Assembly: GCA_026874595.1 (NCBI GenBank)
Contig: CM049311.1
Location: forward strand, 33,430,676-33,494,675
Length of the DNA: 64,000 nt
Direction: 5' to 3'
From: Sipunculus nudus
Taxonomy: Eukaryota > Annelida > Sipuncula > Golfingiida > Sipunculidae
The notes under the pieces were generated by a model. It made no database searches, had not been told where the DNA came from, and saw only the letters and a list, made by a program, of their open reading frames with translations. Positions 46,872 to 58,051 of this stretch are shown piece by piece. Position 1 is the first letter of the stretch. Every line of letters begins with the position of its first letter. Both the position numbers and the translations under genes were made by a program.

Positions 46872-47129
46872 CTGCAAAAACGAATAAGTATTTAAAGAAA
46901 AGGCAAATTGTCTTCCCTTTAGAATAAAAGGTTCTTTTAAAGTCATATTACAGGGTATAATGTAACTTTGCGATCAAAAGGGTATTTTCAGCCGTATTGG
47001 AGAACTAGCTCTAATATCGTCGGAGCTGAGCGATAATGGGGTAATCAGTCATGAGGTTAACGACCTTTGAAATAAGGTCAATATCACAAATAAATAAAAG
47101 AGAGAAATTTGTCACCCATGATTGTGACT

Positions 47130-47700
47130 GTGCCATAAGGTAAAACAAAATCGCCTAGATAGGAATTCTAGCTCAAACGCAGACAGAAGCTCTCGCTAAA
47201 AGTAAGATCACACATTCCATATCTGTCGCGATTAGATGTATCCATGAATATCGTCGCTGGTCGTAAATGAAGCTCCAGGATGTCACCTGCTACGATTTCA
47301 ATACCATGCCGCTTATGATGCGTACGATAGTTCTTCGGCTTATCATGACTTTAGGAAGACATTTTTACGACCTAAAAACCAATTAGCAACTGTTCAGGAC
47401 GATTTTCTCACGTCCACATGCTTACTGACATAAGATCAGCCACGACCGTCTGCGATTATCGACTATTCCAGTACGATTAATTGTGATAGATCACGATCGA
47501 CTCACGACATGGGGAACGTCATAGTAGAACTGAAGAGAGATCGTGGGACATGTGAGGAAATGGCCTATGACTGCCTAGTATTAACCAGAATTACTGACGA
47601 TCGACTTGTGATGTAGTTACGATTAAAAAAAAATCATTGTCCTGAAATCGTAGTACTCTCATGACCTAGCGTGATCCATCCCGGGCTCTTTGATTCAGAA
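47130..47700. repeat. Degenerate TACGA/CGATC-rich stretch, possible foldback element
   Basis: Many words such as TACGATT, CACGACC, CGATCG and GATCGTGGG on both strands, similar in texture to the CGAC element at 4414-5088. I could not define matching termini. Confidence 0.3.
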
Positions 47701-47918
47701 AGACTGCAAAGCAAAGTAGTGACGTGACGTCTAGCTTTGGCTTTTTCTGTCGGATATTCCAATCAAACTACTGATTGTACAGCATAAATAAAGCAAATCC
47801 ATTTCGATCAACAGTGCTTACTAAATAATTCTTTCTTTGAATTATCGAGACATAGGATTATGTTTCATAATTTGATTGTGATGTATCAATGCGTGTGCCT
47901 GTGTGTGTACGTTCGCAC

Positions 47919-48017
47919 CTTTATTTTCTGGATTGAGACAAAAGTTTCTTCACCCGGTGCGACGGCAAACCCCTGCATTGACATTATCGGGACCTCGTCG
48001 GCTTCATGCAGTAAAAC
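47919..48017 (-). pseudogene. Channel copy 3, exon B (intact)
   Basis: 99 bases, acceptor TTTTTTAG, donor GTGCGA; GFAVAPGEETFVSIQ. Confidence 0.85.
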
Positions 48018-48409
48018 CTAAAAAAGAAGCAAGCAATACACTTTGTTAGTTATTGATGAGGACATTCACTCTTCATTTTCATATAGTTTTTATTTTTCCA
48101 AAATTATATTCCACAATCTGGGGTATGGACTTTAACTAATTATCCAAAAATGGTTTTGAATACATGGACATATTCTGTACATTTCTTCCAACAAATGAAA
48201 TCCGAATCGGGGGTTTTCTGTATATCAATCAAGAAAGTAAATAAAAAAGCATTACTGCATATATATCCGATTAACAAATAAAACAAGGTATAACTGTATA
48301 TAAATTTCATAACATAATCCACATAATAATGGGTTCTATTGTATAGTAATCTAAAAATAAAGTCTTAACTTAGTTTTACAGTGTATAAAATAAAAAGAGA
48401 CATCTCTTC

Positions 48410-48963
48410 CTTGAAGCCTGATGTTCCGGGTGTAACATCATTCATACCTTGTTTCTTGTACTGAACATTCAGGATCATGCGAATACCGTGCACCTCACCA
48501 GGAAGTGTAGAATTCAAGATATCAGATTTGTTGGCGTTGAAAGTGTAACAGTACCCTCGACCTGTCTATACACCAATGAACTTGGACGGATCATTGTCGC
48601 TTTTGCCGTTGAATTGGTACTGCAATACCATCTCATCTATTTGGTGAGCGGGCCTCTTTGACCCTCGCTCGGACACTAACGTTTGATGTTGACGCTTTAT
48701 CTTCTGCTTTGTTCGACAGACGACGTTAAGCGATTATCATTTCTGGATGTTGGTCCAGATACGACTTTCTATATGTGTTCATGTTACAAATCGTAATAGC
48801 CGGCAGGTTCAGATTTTTCAATCCAGATTTTCTTACTATTCCGGTTTGGACATTCGGGTAAAGCGTCCTCAGAGTCAAAATTGTGCCTTTGTAAACGACA
48901 ATCCAGAGTCCGGCTGCCAAAAGGAAACACCAGATCAGTCTGTGAATAAGACGTATCAATGTC
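48410..48963 (-). pseudogene. Channel copy 3, exon A (two stops, one frameshift, donor lost)
   Basis: TM1 (RLIWCFLLAAGL), LPAITICNMNTYRKS and, after the frameshift, GYCYTFNANKSDIL are still readable. The CAACATCC region continues to a TAA replacing a Leu codon of copy 2. Confidence 0.88.
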
Positions 48964-49654
48964 CTGTACTTTAAATATTTCTTTTATGCAAATCTACATG
49001 ATAAATCATTTTGAACTTTGTTTACCTCTACTACACACAGGCCAACAAGACACATTAAAAATATATATTTCATGTCTAACTATAGAGTAGCGAGTATTTT
49101 ACTTATAACTGACTATAACCCCTGTAACCCCCCCCCCCCACCCCCGGATCCAACCCTGCCAAATCTGATTGCCTGTAGAAACATCAGCTTGAGCTTAATG
49201 AAGTGCGAATTAATTCGGTTATTTTCTATGGTAATTTTAACCTTTTAGTACTCGGAGTACTTTTATGTTTCAGGAAAATTTACTATTTACATTATATGTA
49301 ACATCTCAATAGAGTTACATTTAAGTATCTCCAGAAATTGTATGTTTGAGCAGAACTAGAATGTTTAGTGCGAGTTATAAATAAATATACAAATATGTTT
49401 GACCTGAGAAAATTCAGAAAAAAACAAGATTTGAAGGAGTCAATCTAGAGTTGTCCTTTGTGGTATACTGGGTAGAAGGTTAAACGCGTTAAGTTATAGA
49501 AACGTATAAGAATGAGAGTAATTTGACAAATCTTGTAAAATCGGAGGAGGAAATGCATAGAGATTCTGATGTGGAAGATGAAATCTCCATCTCATCTTCT
49601 AGTGCAGGAAGCCGTAGGGATCGGTATTGCGTAACACTGTTTGTTTCTTGGTTT
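48964..49654 (-). other. Duplicated 5' flank of channel copy 3
   Basis: 49142-49195 is the reverse complement of 835-875 upstream of copy 1, and 49584-49610 matches 401-426. No first exon recognised. C9 and C5 tracts near 49130. Confidence 0.65.
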
Positions 49655-49880
49655 TATCCTACACGTTTAACAGGAATCTGAAACATACGGCAGTCGAGTG
49701 AAAGCATAATCTGCTCTCTCCGCTTGCGACCAAAGACAGATTCCCGGAGTGGCTATGAGGATGAGTTGTCGTGCCTCGTCCAGGATCGGTGGTGGTTTTC
49801 TCCGAGTCCTCGGGTTTCCCCCAACTCTGGAAACAACCGGCTCCATCATCTGGCCAAGGAAAGTATAGGGCATTAGATTT
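49655..49880 (+). mobile_element. tRNA-derived SINE (shared copy upstream of channel copy 3)
   Basis: Core GGATCGGTGGTGGTTTTCTC and GAGTCCTCGGGTTTCCCC, terminal CATCTGGCCAAGGAAAG. Same relative position as the SINEs at 30-235 and 29625-29830. Confidence 0.75.
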
Positions 49881-49904
49881 ATAAACTTTATTTTACAAGG
49901 ATTG

Positions 49905-50112
49905 TACAACTAGTTATAATAACTAATACGAGGCACTCTCCATGGCTCGGATGTTGGCACTCGGTAGCCTTTAAGGGTGGAGGAAACCGGAGTAAACGGA
50001 GAAAACCACCGAACTTGGACGGGCCACTACAACCAGCTCTCATAGCCAAGCCGGAAATTGGACCCGGGTCGCCAGCGGAGAAGGCCGAGCATTTATCCAC
50101 TCAGCTGTCCAG
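49905..50112 (-). mobile_element. tRNA-derived SINE, younger inverted insertion
   Basis: On the minus strand: CAGCTGAGTGGATAAATGC (A-box region), a GACCCGGGTCCAATTTCC B-box-like segment, the shared core and CCATGGAGAGTGCC. Flanking sequence common to copies 2 and 3 is interrupted by it, so it arrived after the duplication. Confidence 0.78.
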
Positions 50113-50944
50113 GCCTCCAGCTTTTGTTGCTTTTAAATGCATTAGTTCGTTTAACTATTAGTACGATCAATGTAATACAAATAAAGTTTATATGACAAAC
50201 CAGATGATGAAAGTAGGCTTCAAGCAACTGTTGTATTGGTGACAAATAAACGTCGAGCTTGACCGTGTTTGTAAAAAAGGTACGTAATGTGTAAATATCA
50301 TGAGCGGTGAGGCGAAATGGATTTGTTGAGTTCCACAAGGGGATTAACGGACACTACTATCAGACTTATAAGAACGAAAGCATTCAGCCAATTATTCAGC
50401 TGTAAAAGTAATTAACTAAAAATGGTTCCAGGACATCACATTCCATGTTGTTTTATTTGGTTCTGCTTCTGATCACACAGAACTGTTATAAAACATGAAA
50501 ACTCACAATGTCCAGTGCATGGTGTGTGCATTAACAGTATGGTTGGATGCGGTACAGAAAAATGCACCGTAATTTCTGTTGGAGAAAAAATAATTAATTA
50601 TGTATATATATACATATTATAAGACCGTATATGTTTATACCTAGCTGCCTGTGCTACCGTAACAATAAACTGAAATTTATTTGTCTATTTCTCTTTTAAT
50701 GGCTCCCTTTTAATCCTCGCTTCATTTTCAGGAGAAACACCTGAGTAGAGATGAGTATATCATTAATTTGGTAGAGTCCACACCGTACGAGTCCAAATCC
50801 AAGTATAGCCCAGTCGAGTCCGAGTACGAAACTTTGAAGTTCGAGAGGAAGACCATGTTCTTCAATTCCGAGTAATTTTGTACTAGGACAAAGTCATAGT
50901 AAAATATAAAATAATATTTATTACAAGAGCTTTAAAATGAAAAT
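50113..50944. other. Intergenic, nothing recognised
   Basis: Short ORFs only. 50757-50860 is rich in GAGTCC words. Confidence 0.5.
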
Positions 50945-51420
50945 ATAAGATTCCCCGTGGCCGCACATTTCAACAAATCCGACCATTCTCTTCGAGATTT
51001 AACATGCACCATCCTTAAAGGCAACTTTCCCTCCAGCAAAGACAGATTCACATCAGAACAAAGGCACATTCATACACTACGTACGCACATAAAAGAATTA
51101 AACAAAGACTTGGCTTTTCTCTGTAAATACCCGGCACTCAGCACATACTTTTCCCCTCGAGACTAACCCCTCCCTGTCTTTGACACCCCAGCAGCCCTGT
51201 TTTCATGTGGAAATACACAGGCCAGTCCTGACAAGACATCAGATTGATTAATGGGTATAGCTGGCAAGCCAGCCCCGTTGACCTAGCGAAGGGTCACACT
51301 ATCAGCTTTGTATACAGTTAGTCACTCGCTCTGACGAAGGCTACAGGGGAAGCTGAAAATTTAGCAACAATCTGTACATGTTATCCAAATAATATGATTG
51401 TTTGAAATGTTGGCGTTGAT
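50945..51420 (+). pseudogene. Penelope-like element 3' remnant (tentative)
   Basis: The frame reads PVAAHFNKSDHSLRDLTCTI and later HIHTLRTHIKELNKDLAFLC to a stop at 51164-51166. This matches my memory of the region following the GIY-YIG endonuclease in Penelope-like and related elements. The next about 250 bases, with GCTCTGACGAAGGCTACAGG, look like the terminal part of the same element. No upstream catalytic part is present. Confidence 0.45.
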
Positions 51421-51504
51421 GTCTCTCTTCTTTTTGTGTTCATTGACTGTCTTAAGCCAGCACCCGGAGATTTAAGAAATGATAACAAAGGGACCGTGAA
51501 TTAG

Positions 51505-52640
51505 ACAAAAAATCACTTAAGGTGGTTGGTTGCATGTTTGAGGAAGGTCACTTATTGCAAAAAAAAAGCATTTGTAAATCCCTGGTTGCCGCCAGATGCC
51601 TTGTTTGGTGTGTTTCGATCATTTTTTGGCCCTACATGTTATAAACACATGGATATGAACAAAATGAACAGACTGTTTTTTTGGTTATTTTTTATAAAAG
51701 TTCAAGGGAGTATCCAGTAAATGGACCACATATATCAGAATAGACCACTTTCCGGTTACACCATTACCGGTTAATAACGAGTTTTTGACGTCATCATCCT
51801 ATTCCTAATTACTGTGAATACGAGGTTAGTTTTCTCATTAAATGTGTTATTACATAAGTACTAACGTGGCCTATATAAGGTAAAAAGGATCTTAAAATTA
51901 GGCGAATTTAAGTGAACTAGGAATTGGCAGTAACTAGTACCAGAAACATTCGTCTAGTGGACCTGTCAAGTAGTTCACAGCTGAATGAGCCTGCCTATCA
52001 CCAAGTAAAGGGTTATGGTGTATTTATATCATTCATTATAATAAAATCTGAATTAAAATTGTTTTTATTAATATTTTTGTTGATGATATTTATTTGATAT
52101 AGAAATAATGTCAATGAATTATGTCTGAAATCATGACAGAAATGTAACGAAATGTTTACAAACTCTAAACAAAACATACTAAATGTTGTATAATCTTCAT
52201 ATGCGGGATCGATACGATTTAGTCACTTACCCATGGACATATAAGTACATTTTAGTAGTTTTATTTCAGGCTTTAAGTAGAACAGCACGCACTTAAGTAG
52301 AACAGCACGCACTTAACATTTTAGAACTTATAATTAAGAAACCAAGTATTACAATTTAACCTTTTCCATATACAACTCCACGAATAGGGGGATCAACTGC
52401 ACTTAAGAATACCCTGACGGGGATTCCGTGGAAAATTATTTGTTTTGCTTAGCCTTATGACTGGAAACATACACAACCTGCGCTGCGAATGTAGGTATTG
52501 TGTGTTTAACTTTCCACCTGACAACATGAAGAAATAATGGCATGGTGTCAATACATTTGCCATTCTGGTCATTATGAAGGACTTGTGGTTCAATATATAG
52601 GACTGACGCAGCAGTTATTCTTGGTCAATATATTGATCTT
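51505..52640. repeat. Tandem duplication, unit 1
   Basis: Colinear with 52955-53900: GGTTGGTTGCATGT, GTGTGTTTCGAT, ACATGTTATAAACACATGGA, TAGTTCACAGCTGAA, ACCCTGACGGGGATTCC and GTGTGTTTAACT blocks appear in the same order. Considerable divergence and indels. No coding signal. Confidence 0.8.
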
Positions 52641-52954
52641 TGGGGTCGTTGAGTAAATCGTATGGTCATAAGCACGATATAAAAACATTGAGAGGGACGG
52701 GAATAGACTTGTCCCCGCAACATTTTCAGTCATTGGAACATACCATTTTTGAACCTCCCAAAATTTTGCCAATAAAATGAATTTCATTTCACAATAGAAA
52801 TAGCCTACGCGACGCTCTGATTTCAATTGATTCATAATTTAAACTAACTCTTTATAACTTGGAGTAGGAGAAAAACTGGACGATTATAAGGGATTGTAAA
52901 GGAAAATTATTTTAAGCTTAAACTTTGAGCTTTTTTTTTTGTTTGAATTACATT

Positions 52955-53900
52955 AAACCACCTAAGGCAGTTGGTTGCATGTGAGAGGAAGGTGAAAGGT
53001 CACTAAATGAAAAAAACTGAGTAAATCCCTGGTACGTCTCATTTGCCGCCAGAAGCCTTTCTTGGTGTGTTTCGATTATTTTTTGGGCCCCACATGTTAT
53101 AAACACATGGATATAAAAAATGAGCAGACTTTGTGCGTTAGGATCAGTGTTTTTGGTGTTCAAGGGATTATCTTTAATTAACAGACCACAGATTTCTTGG
53201 GTTTATATTAAGTCTATCAGATTTTAGGATCAAGCGAATCTTAAGTTATGTGAAGTTTGAATCGAAAGGTACTAGTATCAGAAAAATTGATCTGGTCAAG
53301 ACTTGTTCAGTAGCTCACAGCTGAAACGAGCCTGACTATAAGCAAGAAACGGGTTATGTTATACTGCGTTCTTATATCTTTCATTATAATAATAATCTGA
53401 AGTAAAGATGAGTTTTGTAATATTTTCGTTGATGATATATTTATATGATATAAATATTATCAATAAACTATATCTGAAATCAAGACACAGATATAACCTA
53501 AGGTTTAAAAACTCTAAATAAAGAATACTATATCTGGTATAATCTTCATGTGAGGGATTGATCAAATTTAGTTATTTACTCGTAGACATAAAGTAGTTTT
53601 TTTAGTCTTTAATGGAACAGCACTTTAAATTTTAGAACCAAAATAATCTAGATTTTCAACTGCACATTTTCAAATTTACAACTGCACAAATAGTGGTCAA
53701 ATTCATGTAAGGATATACCCTGACGGAGATTCCTTAGAACATTTATATTTAGTGCGTGGCCTTATGATTGGAAAACGTACACAATGTGAGCGGCGTGAGG
53801 TAGTCAGGTGTGTTTAACTATCTACCCGACAACAGGGAGAAATAATATCTCTTGTGGCAGTGTCAGTGTCAATATATTGAACACGAGGGTCATTATATGG
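52955..53900. repeat. Tandem duplication, unit 2
   Basis: Second copy of the unit starting at 51505, offset about 1.45 kb. It ends in G24 and G14 tracts (53905-53928 and 53957-53970). Confidence 0.8.
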
Positions 53901-53904
53901 AACT

Positions 53905-53970
53905 GGGGGGGGGGGGGGGGGGGGGGGGTCAATATATAGGACACGTGCGGGACTTGGGGGGGGGGGGGGG
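53905..53970. repeat. Long poly(G) tracts
   Basis: G24 (53905-53928) and G14 (about 53957-53970), separated by GTCAATATATAGGACACG-like sequence that repeats the upstream text at 53868-53895. Confidence 0.9.
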
Positions 53971-54844
53971 ATGAGGGTCCCCGACAATGTTCTGATATCT
54001 AATATCACAGCCCGACTGTCCCAGGACTCTCCATTGTGCTCTAGCCTCGATTAAGAATTCTGAAAGCAGAAAGATGGACTTAATTATATGTTATTATATG
54101 CACCAGTCAATATTGAAGATATTTCTTTTTTGGCAACTTTGTGGTGCTTGTGTCCGGATCGGTGAAAAAGATCAATAAAATCGTGCTTGCAAAATATTTA
54201 TCCCATACCTTGCTTTTTATATAAAAAAAATCTGAGTATAAAATACAACTTTATGTATCTGATGGGGTAGACTGAATTTCTGAGGTTAATAAAACCAGAG
54301 CTCTGTCCATTTAACATGTTATGTTTTCTGATGCCATACAGTTATATTTTTTGCATATGTATTATTGTCATGTGAGATATCTTACATATTTTTAATATAT
54401 TATCTAACTTGTTTCTATATCGGAGAAAACAAGAAACACTTGTTTCTAGATCGGATAAATAAAGAAACAATAATCGATATCCGAACATAGCCCGAAAATC
54501 AGTGTTAATAGTATTAACAGATACCCACCTCTAACTTAAGTATCTTAATCACCCAAATATTCGGTCAGCAAGGTTTAACCCTTAACTGTTTACATTTATT
54601 TTAGATTTCCGACAAATTCTAACACTATTTATATTAACTCTAACAGCCATATCTTTTCAAGCTTTTTTTGTATCTTTATCAAATTTTCAAAAGTTCCCAC
54701 TAAGAGGGTTTGCTGAAGATTATTGAAAATCATTGAAACTTAGAAATAATATGCAATATTTTTGTCCTGAAAGAATCTATACATATCATGGCATTCTAGT
54801 GACCCATTTTGAGTGCTCCTTAGTGGCTTGTAAACAGTAAAGGG
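53971..54844. other. AT-rich intergenic stretch, nothing recognised
   Basis: No ORF of note, repeat or RNA gene that I can support. Confidence 0.5.
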
Positions 54845-54847
54845 TTA

Positions 54848-55409
54848 AGGCGGTTTCACACCGGATGCGTCCGAACGAATTTTACGTCCGAACGAAAATT
54901 TGCTGTACGAAAGAAAAATTAAATCATTTATTTTATGTAATTTTTTTATTATTACAAAATAATTATTTTTAGTTAAACTTTTTGCATATAAACAGAAGTT
55001 TCAAAGCTTTGGGCAGACTGTTCTAAATCATATTGGCAGATTTGAAAATCAAATATAAATGAAACTAAACTAGTGAATAAAAATTTAATTTAAGGAGTTG
55101 CAATGGAATCTGCTCTGTTGAAATAATAGGTTACACGATTAATGGCATGATGAAATTGGAAACTGGGTCCAGTCAGTGGTATAAATATATGTCACTTGTG
55201 AATTCATGACTACAGCTGGTACCTAGCTAGGCCCGATAATTTTCAATTATACAGTCAGTATACACAGATATAAAATTTATTATTTATTATTATTAATTAC
55301 AAAATTAATGAGAACATCAATTTACAAGTTCAAAAATATTCGACAATTTCATTATAAGAAATGGAACATGAATATACACAGAAAAGTCGGCAGTACAACG
55401 AACCAGCAT

Positions 55410-55497
<88 letters not shown>

Positions 55498-55505
55498 TAT
55501 AATTA

Positions 55506-55562
<57 letters not shown>

Positions 55563-55768
55563 ATAAGTCCTTTATTGTAGTGCTAACAATATATTTCTCA
55601 TATAGCTGTCCCATACGAATTTCGGAGACGAAAATTCCTCGGTCGGAAACCAAAAATATCGTTCGGATTTGGTTTGAATGAAATATCCTGCGACAGGATT
55701 TTAGTCGGAACGACAGAAATATTCGTTCGTGTCATATTCGTTCGGACGCATCCGGTGTGAAACCGCCT
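54848..55768. mobile_element. PIF/Harbinger-like MITE
   Basis: 921 bases. Terminal inverted repeats are perfect over the first 33 bases, starting AGGCGGTTTCACACCGGATG, and stay similar beyond. Flanked by TTA (54845-54847 and 55769-55771), the 3-bp TWA target preference of PIF/Harbinger. The inside is AT-rich with (CT)n at 55413-55448 and (TA)n runs to 55558, with no transposase, so it is non-autonomous. The perfect ends suggest fairly recent movement. Confidence 0.85.
55413..55558. repeat. (CT)n(TA)n compound microsatellite inside the MITE
   Basis: (CT)18, then (TA)n, an AATTATATAATT palindromic bridge and another (TA)n. Confidence 0.92.
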
Positions 55769-55771
55769 TTA

Positions 55772-56097
55772 CTTCAACTATCTGATTATGACGAGAGAGT
55801 TTGATTAAAATATCATGACTTTCCCAGCCGTATTATTCCCTGGGTGTGAATGACCAGGAGTGTAAGTATATTGACTTAAGATTCACTGGCCTGTTCCTTT
55901 CACGAAGCTGGGCATGGAAAGCTAATAATCGGTACGAGTAAATATTAGGTGACCGGGGCAACCATGTTGTTTGTTTGAATGGTATATGGGCTTGTCCAGG
56001 CGAGGGACAGTCCAAGCATCTAGTTCAGGTTGGGCGTGAGAGTCATTCGGAACAAGAACGTATACCTGGGCACGCTTGTTTGACAGGTAGGAACTAT

Positions 56098-56150
<53 letters not shown>

Positions 56151-57017
56151 AAATATAATGACCAAATATGTGTTTCGTATGCTTTTATTTTCCTTTTTTT
56201 TATTTTTGTAAGTAATAACAGTGAAATCTTGTTTTTTAGGTATGGAAGTGCTGTTCTCTTACATTTTAATATTTATTTATTTATTTTTTTATTTTATTTT
56301 CTTCCATAATATCTTGAGACATTACGACATAAGAATCTAGGATATCAAGGGATGGGATAAATCCAGTTATCGGCAGCAAGTGGAGCTCAGACTATTTATA
56401 TTGACGTATATCAAAATTAATGGTGTTGTCAAAAACGTCATTTATAAGGAGTTTTTAAAAATAATCAAGAGACTTTTTAAAACTCAAATTGCCAACTAAT
56501 TTTTCCACCCTATAAGCAAAACAAGGGGTATATTCATTAACTTAAGTTGTTACCCGTCAATCATCTTACAAAAGCTCTGTCATTTGACAATGCAAAATGT
56601 AAGATGGCTGAAAGGACTCTTAAAGTACTTTTTATGAATAATCATTTCAAATCTTTGGTTCAAATCTTATTTCAGTTTCATTTAAATAAAAAAAATGACA
56701 GTAAGTCTGCATCTGATTTTGCATTTGCATTTCAGTTTTAAAAAAATCAAATGCAAATTCAATTCTTTATACAGTGTCATAAATTATAAAAATAAGATAA
56801 GAATAATGTAAATCGTATTTTTATTCATATATACCTTCAGTGTCTCCGCAGACTTCACTATTGTATACACATTCACCAGATAAAATTATGTATTTGTAAT
56901 TGCACTGGCATTTGGATTAAAACCAAACCATGTATGTATATAGTTATGTTATTTTAATTTAAGGAATAAAAAACTCCATATTAGCGACTTATATAAGCTT
57001 TCGTTAATTTTTTTTAG
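55772..57017. other. AT-rich stretch before the Pro/Gly gene
   Basis: Holds (TA)n at 56101-56147. No exon that I can support; a first exon of the 57018 gene could be hidden here. Confidence 0.5.
56101..56147. repeat. (TA)n microsatellite
   Basis: About 46 alternating A/T bases. Confidence 0.92.
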
Positions 57018-57363
57018 ACAATAAATTAAAAGGATGAGACGTAATCCACCAGGACCGGCAGGGGGGCCAGGAAGAGGTCCAAACCCCCCAGGACCGGTTG
57101 GAGGCCCAGGCAGGGGCCCGAACCCCCCTGGACCCGTGGGCGGACCAGGCAGGGGCCCTAACCCCCCAGGACCAGTGGGCGGACCAGGCAGGGGTCCTAA
57201 TCCCCCAGGACCAGTAGGCGGACCAGGTCGAGGAAGACCAGGACCACTCCGATAAAATGTGAACCTCCGTTGAATTGTATGTATCGCTGAAGGAGGAAAT
57301 ACATCATGCCGTGGACTGGTTCCCTTCTCTTCTGATGGATAAAGTAGGCGTGACAATAATAAA
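57018..57363 (+). CDS. Candidate small gene: Pro/Gly/Arg protein of 13-residue repeats
   Basis: An ORF from ATG 57034 to TAA 57253-57255 (73 codons) consists of four full units and one shortened unit of GPVGGPGRGPNPP (39 bases). A plausible acceptor (T8 then AG, 57016-57017) lies before it, and the frame is open back to it with a dibasic KR just before the Met. A polyadenylation signal AATAAA is at 57358-57363. Between units nearly all differences are synonymous (Gly, Pro, Arg and Asn wobble); the one replacement is Ala for Val in unit 1. That argues for selection on the protein. The block is very GC-rich in an AT-rich region. I know no homologue; collagen-, shell-matrix- or adhesive-like proteins are conceivable but unsupported. 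No signal peptide is visible in this exon. The minus strand is also open across the repeats, but there Leu/Phe changes occur and no acceptor or signal supports it. Confidence 0.5.
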
Positions 57364-57667
57364 AAGAAGAGCAAGTGAAAACTGGTGTCACGCTTATTAT
57401 ATTTAGAATAATTCAAACAAACAATATCCAAAACACGCTCGTTTGGTCGTTGCAGATCTTTCAACAACCAATGACTGATCATCTTGGTGACACTAGAACG
57501 TCTCAATAGTGACCATCGGTTAGATATACGACTAGTCCTTGCATGCTAATTATGAGACATGTAAAAGTATTATTTCCTAATATGGTCATGCGAAAGGAAA
57601 ATGACAATAAAGTTCCCGGGTTATTTATGGAATAAATGCTATATGACTGTAAAAACCGTCTGTTTCG

Positions 57668-58051
57668 ATGGCATTTGAGTGCGTGTGGTTGGTGCATGTT
57701 TTTGTCATAATCAAATATTTATGGCTGAATCGAAACTACCTTGGTGACCGTATTGACACGGTCTCAGCAGCGCCTCTGATGTTTGATCTACACGTACAAC
57801 TTGCAGTAGGCCTTTACGCCATCATGTCCCCTCAGAAGACAGTCAGACTGGCTAAAGCCCACATATATTTCGATACATTTCTTCATTCTTACGAATTAAA
57901 GAATCTTGTGTTACATTCTACCCCTTATACTTTAAAACAGTTAAAGACAGGAACCTGCATTCTTAGGAATGCATACCTCCTTGTTGTTCTCAAAACCATG
58001 TTTGCATTCATTTATTCGCCCATAATCACAGGTCCATTCACGCATAAGTGA
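57668..58051 (+). CDS. Unrecognised 127-codon ORF
   Basis: ATG to TGA without introns. No motif I recognise, mixed hydrophobic stretches, no upstream promoter feature and no poly(A) signal close by. It is about as long as chance allows in 64 kb of AT-rich DNA; listed because nothing else explains the stretch. Confidence 0.15.
   Translation: MAFECVWLVHVFVIIKYLWLNRNYLGDRIDTVSAAPLMFDLHVQLAVGLYAIMSPQKTVRLAKAHIYFDTFLHSYELKNLVLHSTPYTLKQLKTGTCILRNAYLLVVLKTMFAFIYSPIITGPFTHK

Larger units (their letters stand above)
36991..48963 (-). pseudogene. DEG/ENaC channel, copy 3 (pseudogene)
   Basis: Exon equivalents: 48410-48963, 47919-48017, 46712-46871, 44634-44694, 38952-39110, 38032-38123 and 36991-37121. 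Lesions: TAA (48726-48728) and TAG (48566-48568) in exon A, a one-base insertion between them near 48650, loss of the exon A donor (GA for GT), a 4-base insertion in exon D giving a stop, and an exon E acceptor displaced by one base. Exons B, C, F and G are intact, including an untouched G-A-S filter and C-terminus. The gene is stretched to 12 kb by a LINE in the intron between D and E. It is in tandem with copy 2. Lesions do not coincide with those of copy 2, so the two decayed independently. Confidence 0.9.

Noticed and set aside
56949-57506. A 185-codon minus-strand ORF across the Pro/Gly repeat
   Set aside because: It is open because GC-rich repeats lack stops; repeat units show Leu/Phe replacements on this strand and the acceptor and poly(A) signal are on the + strand.
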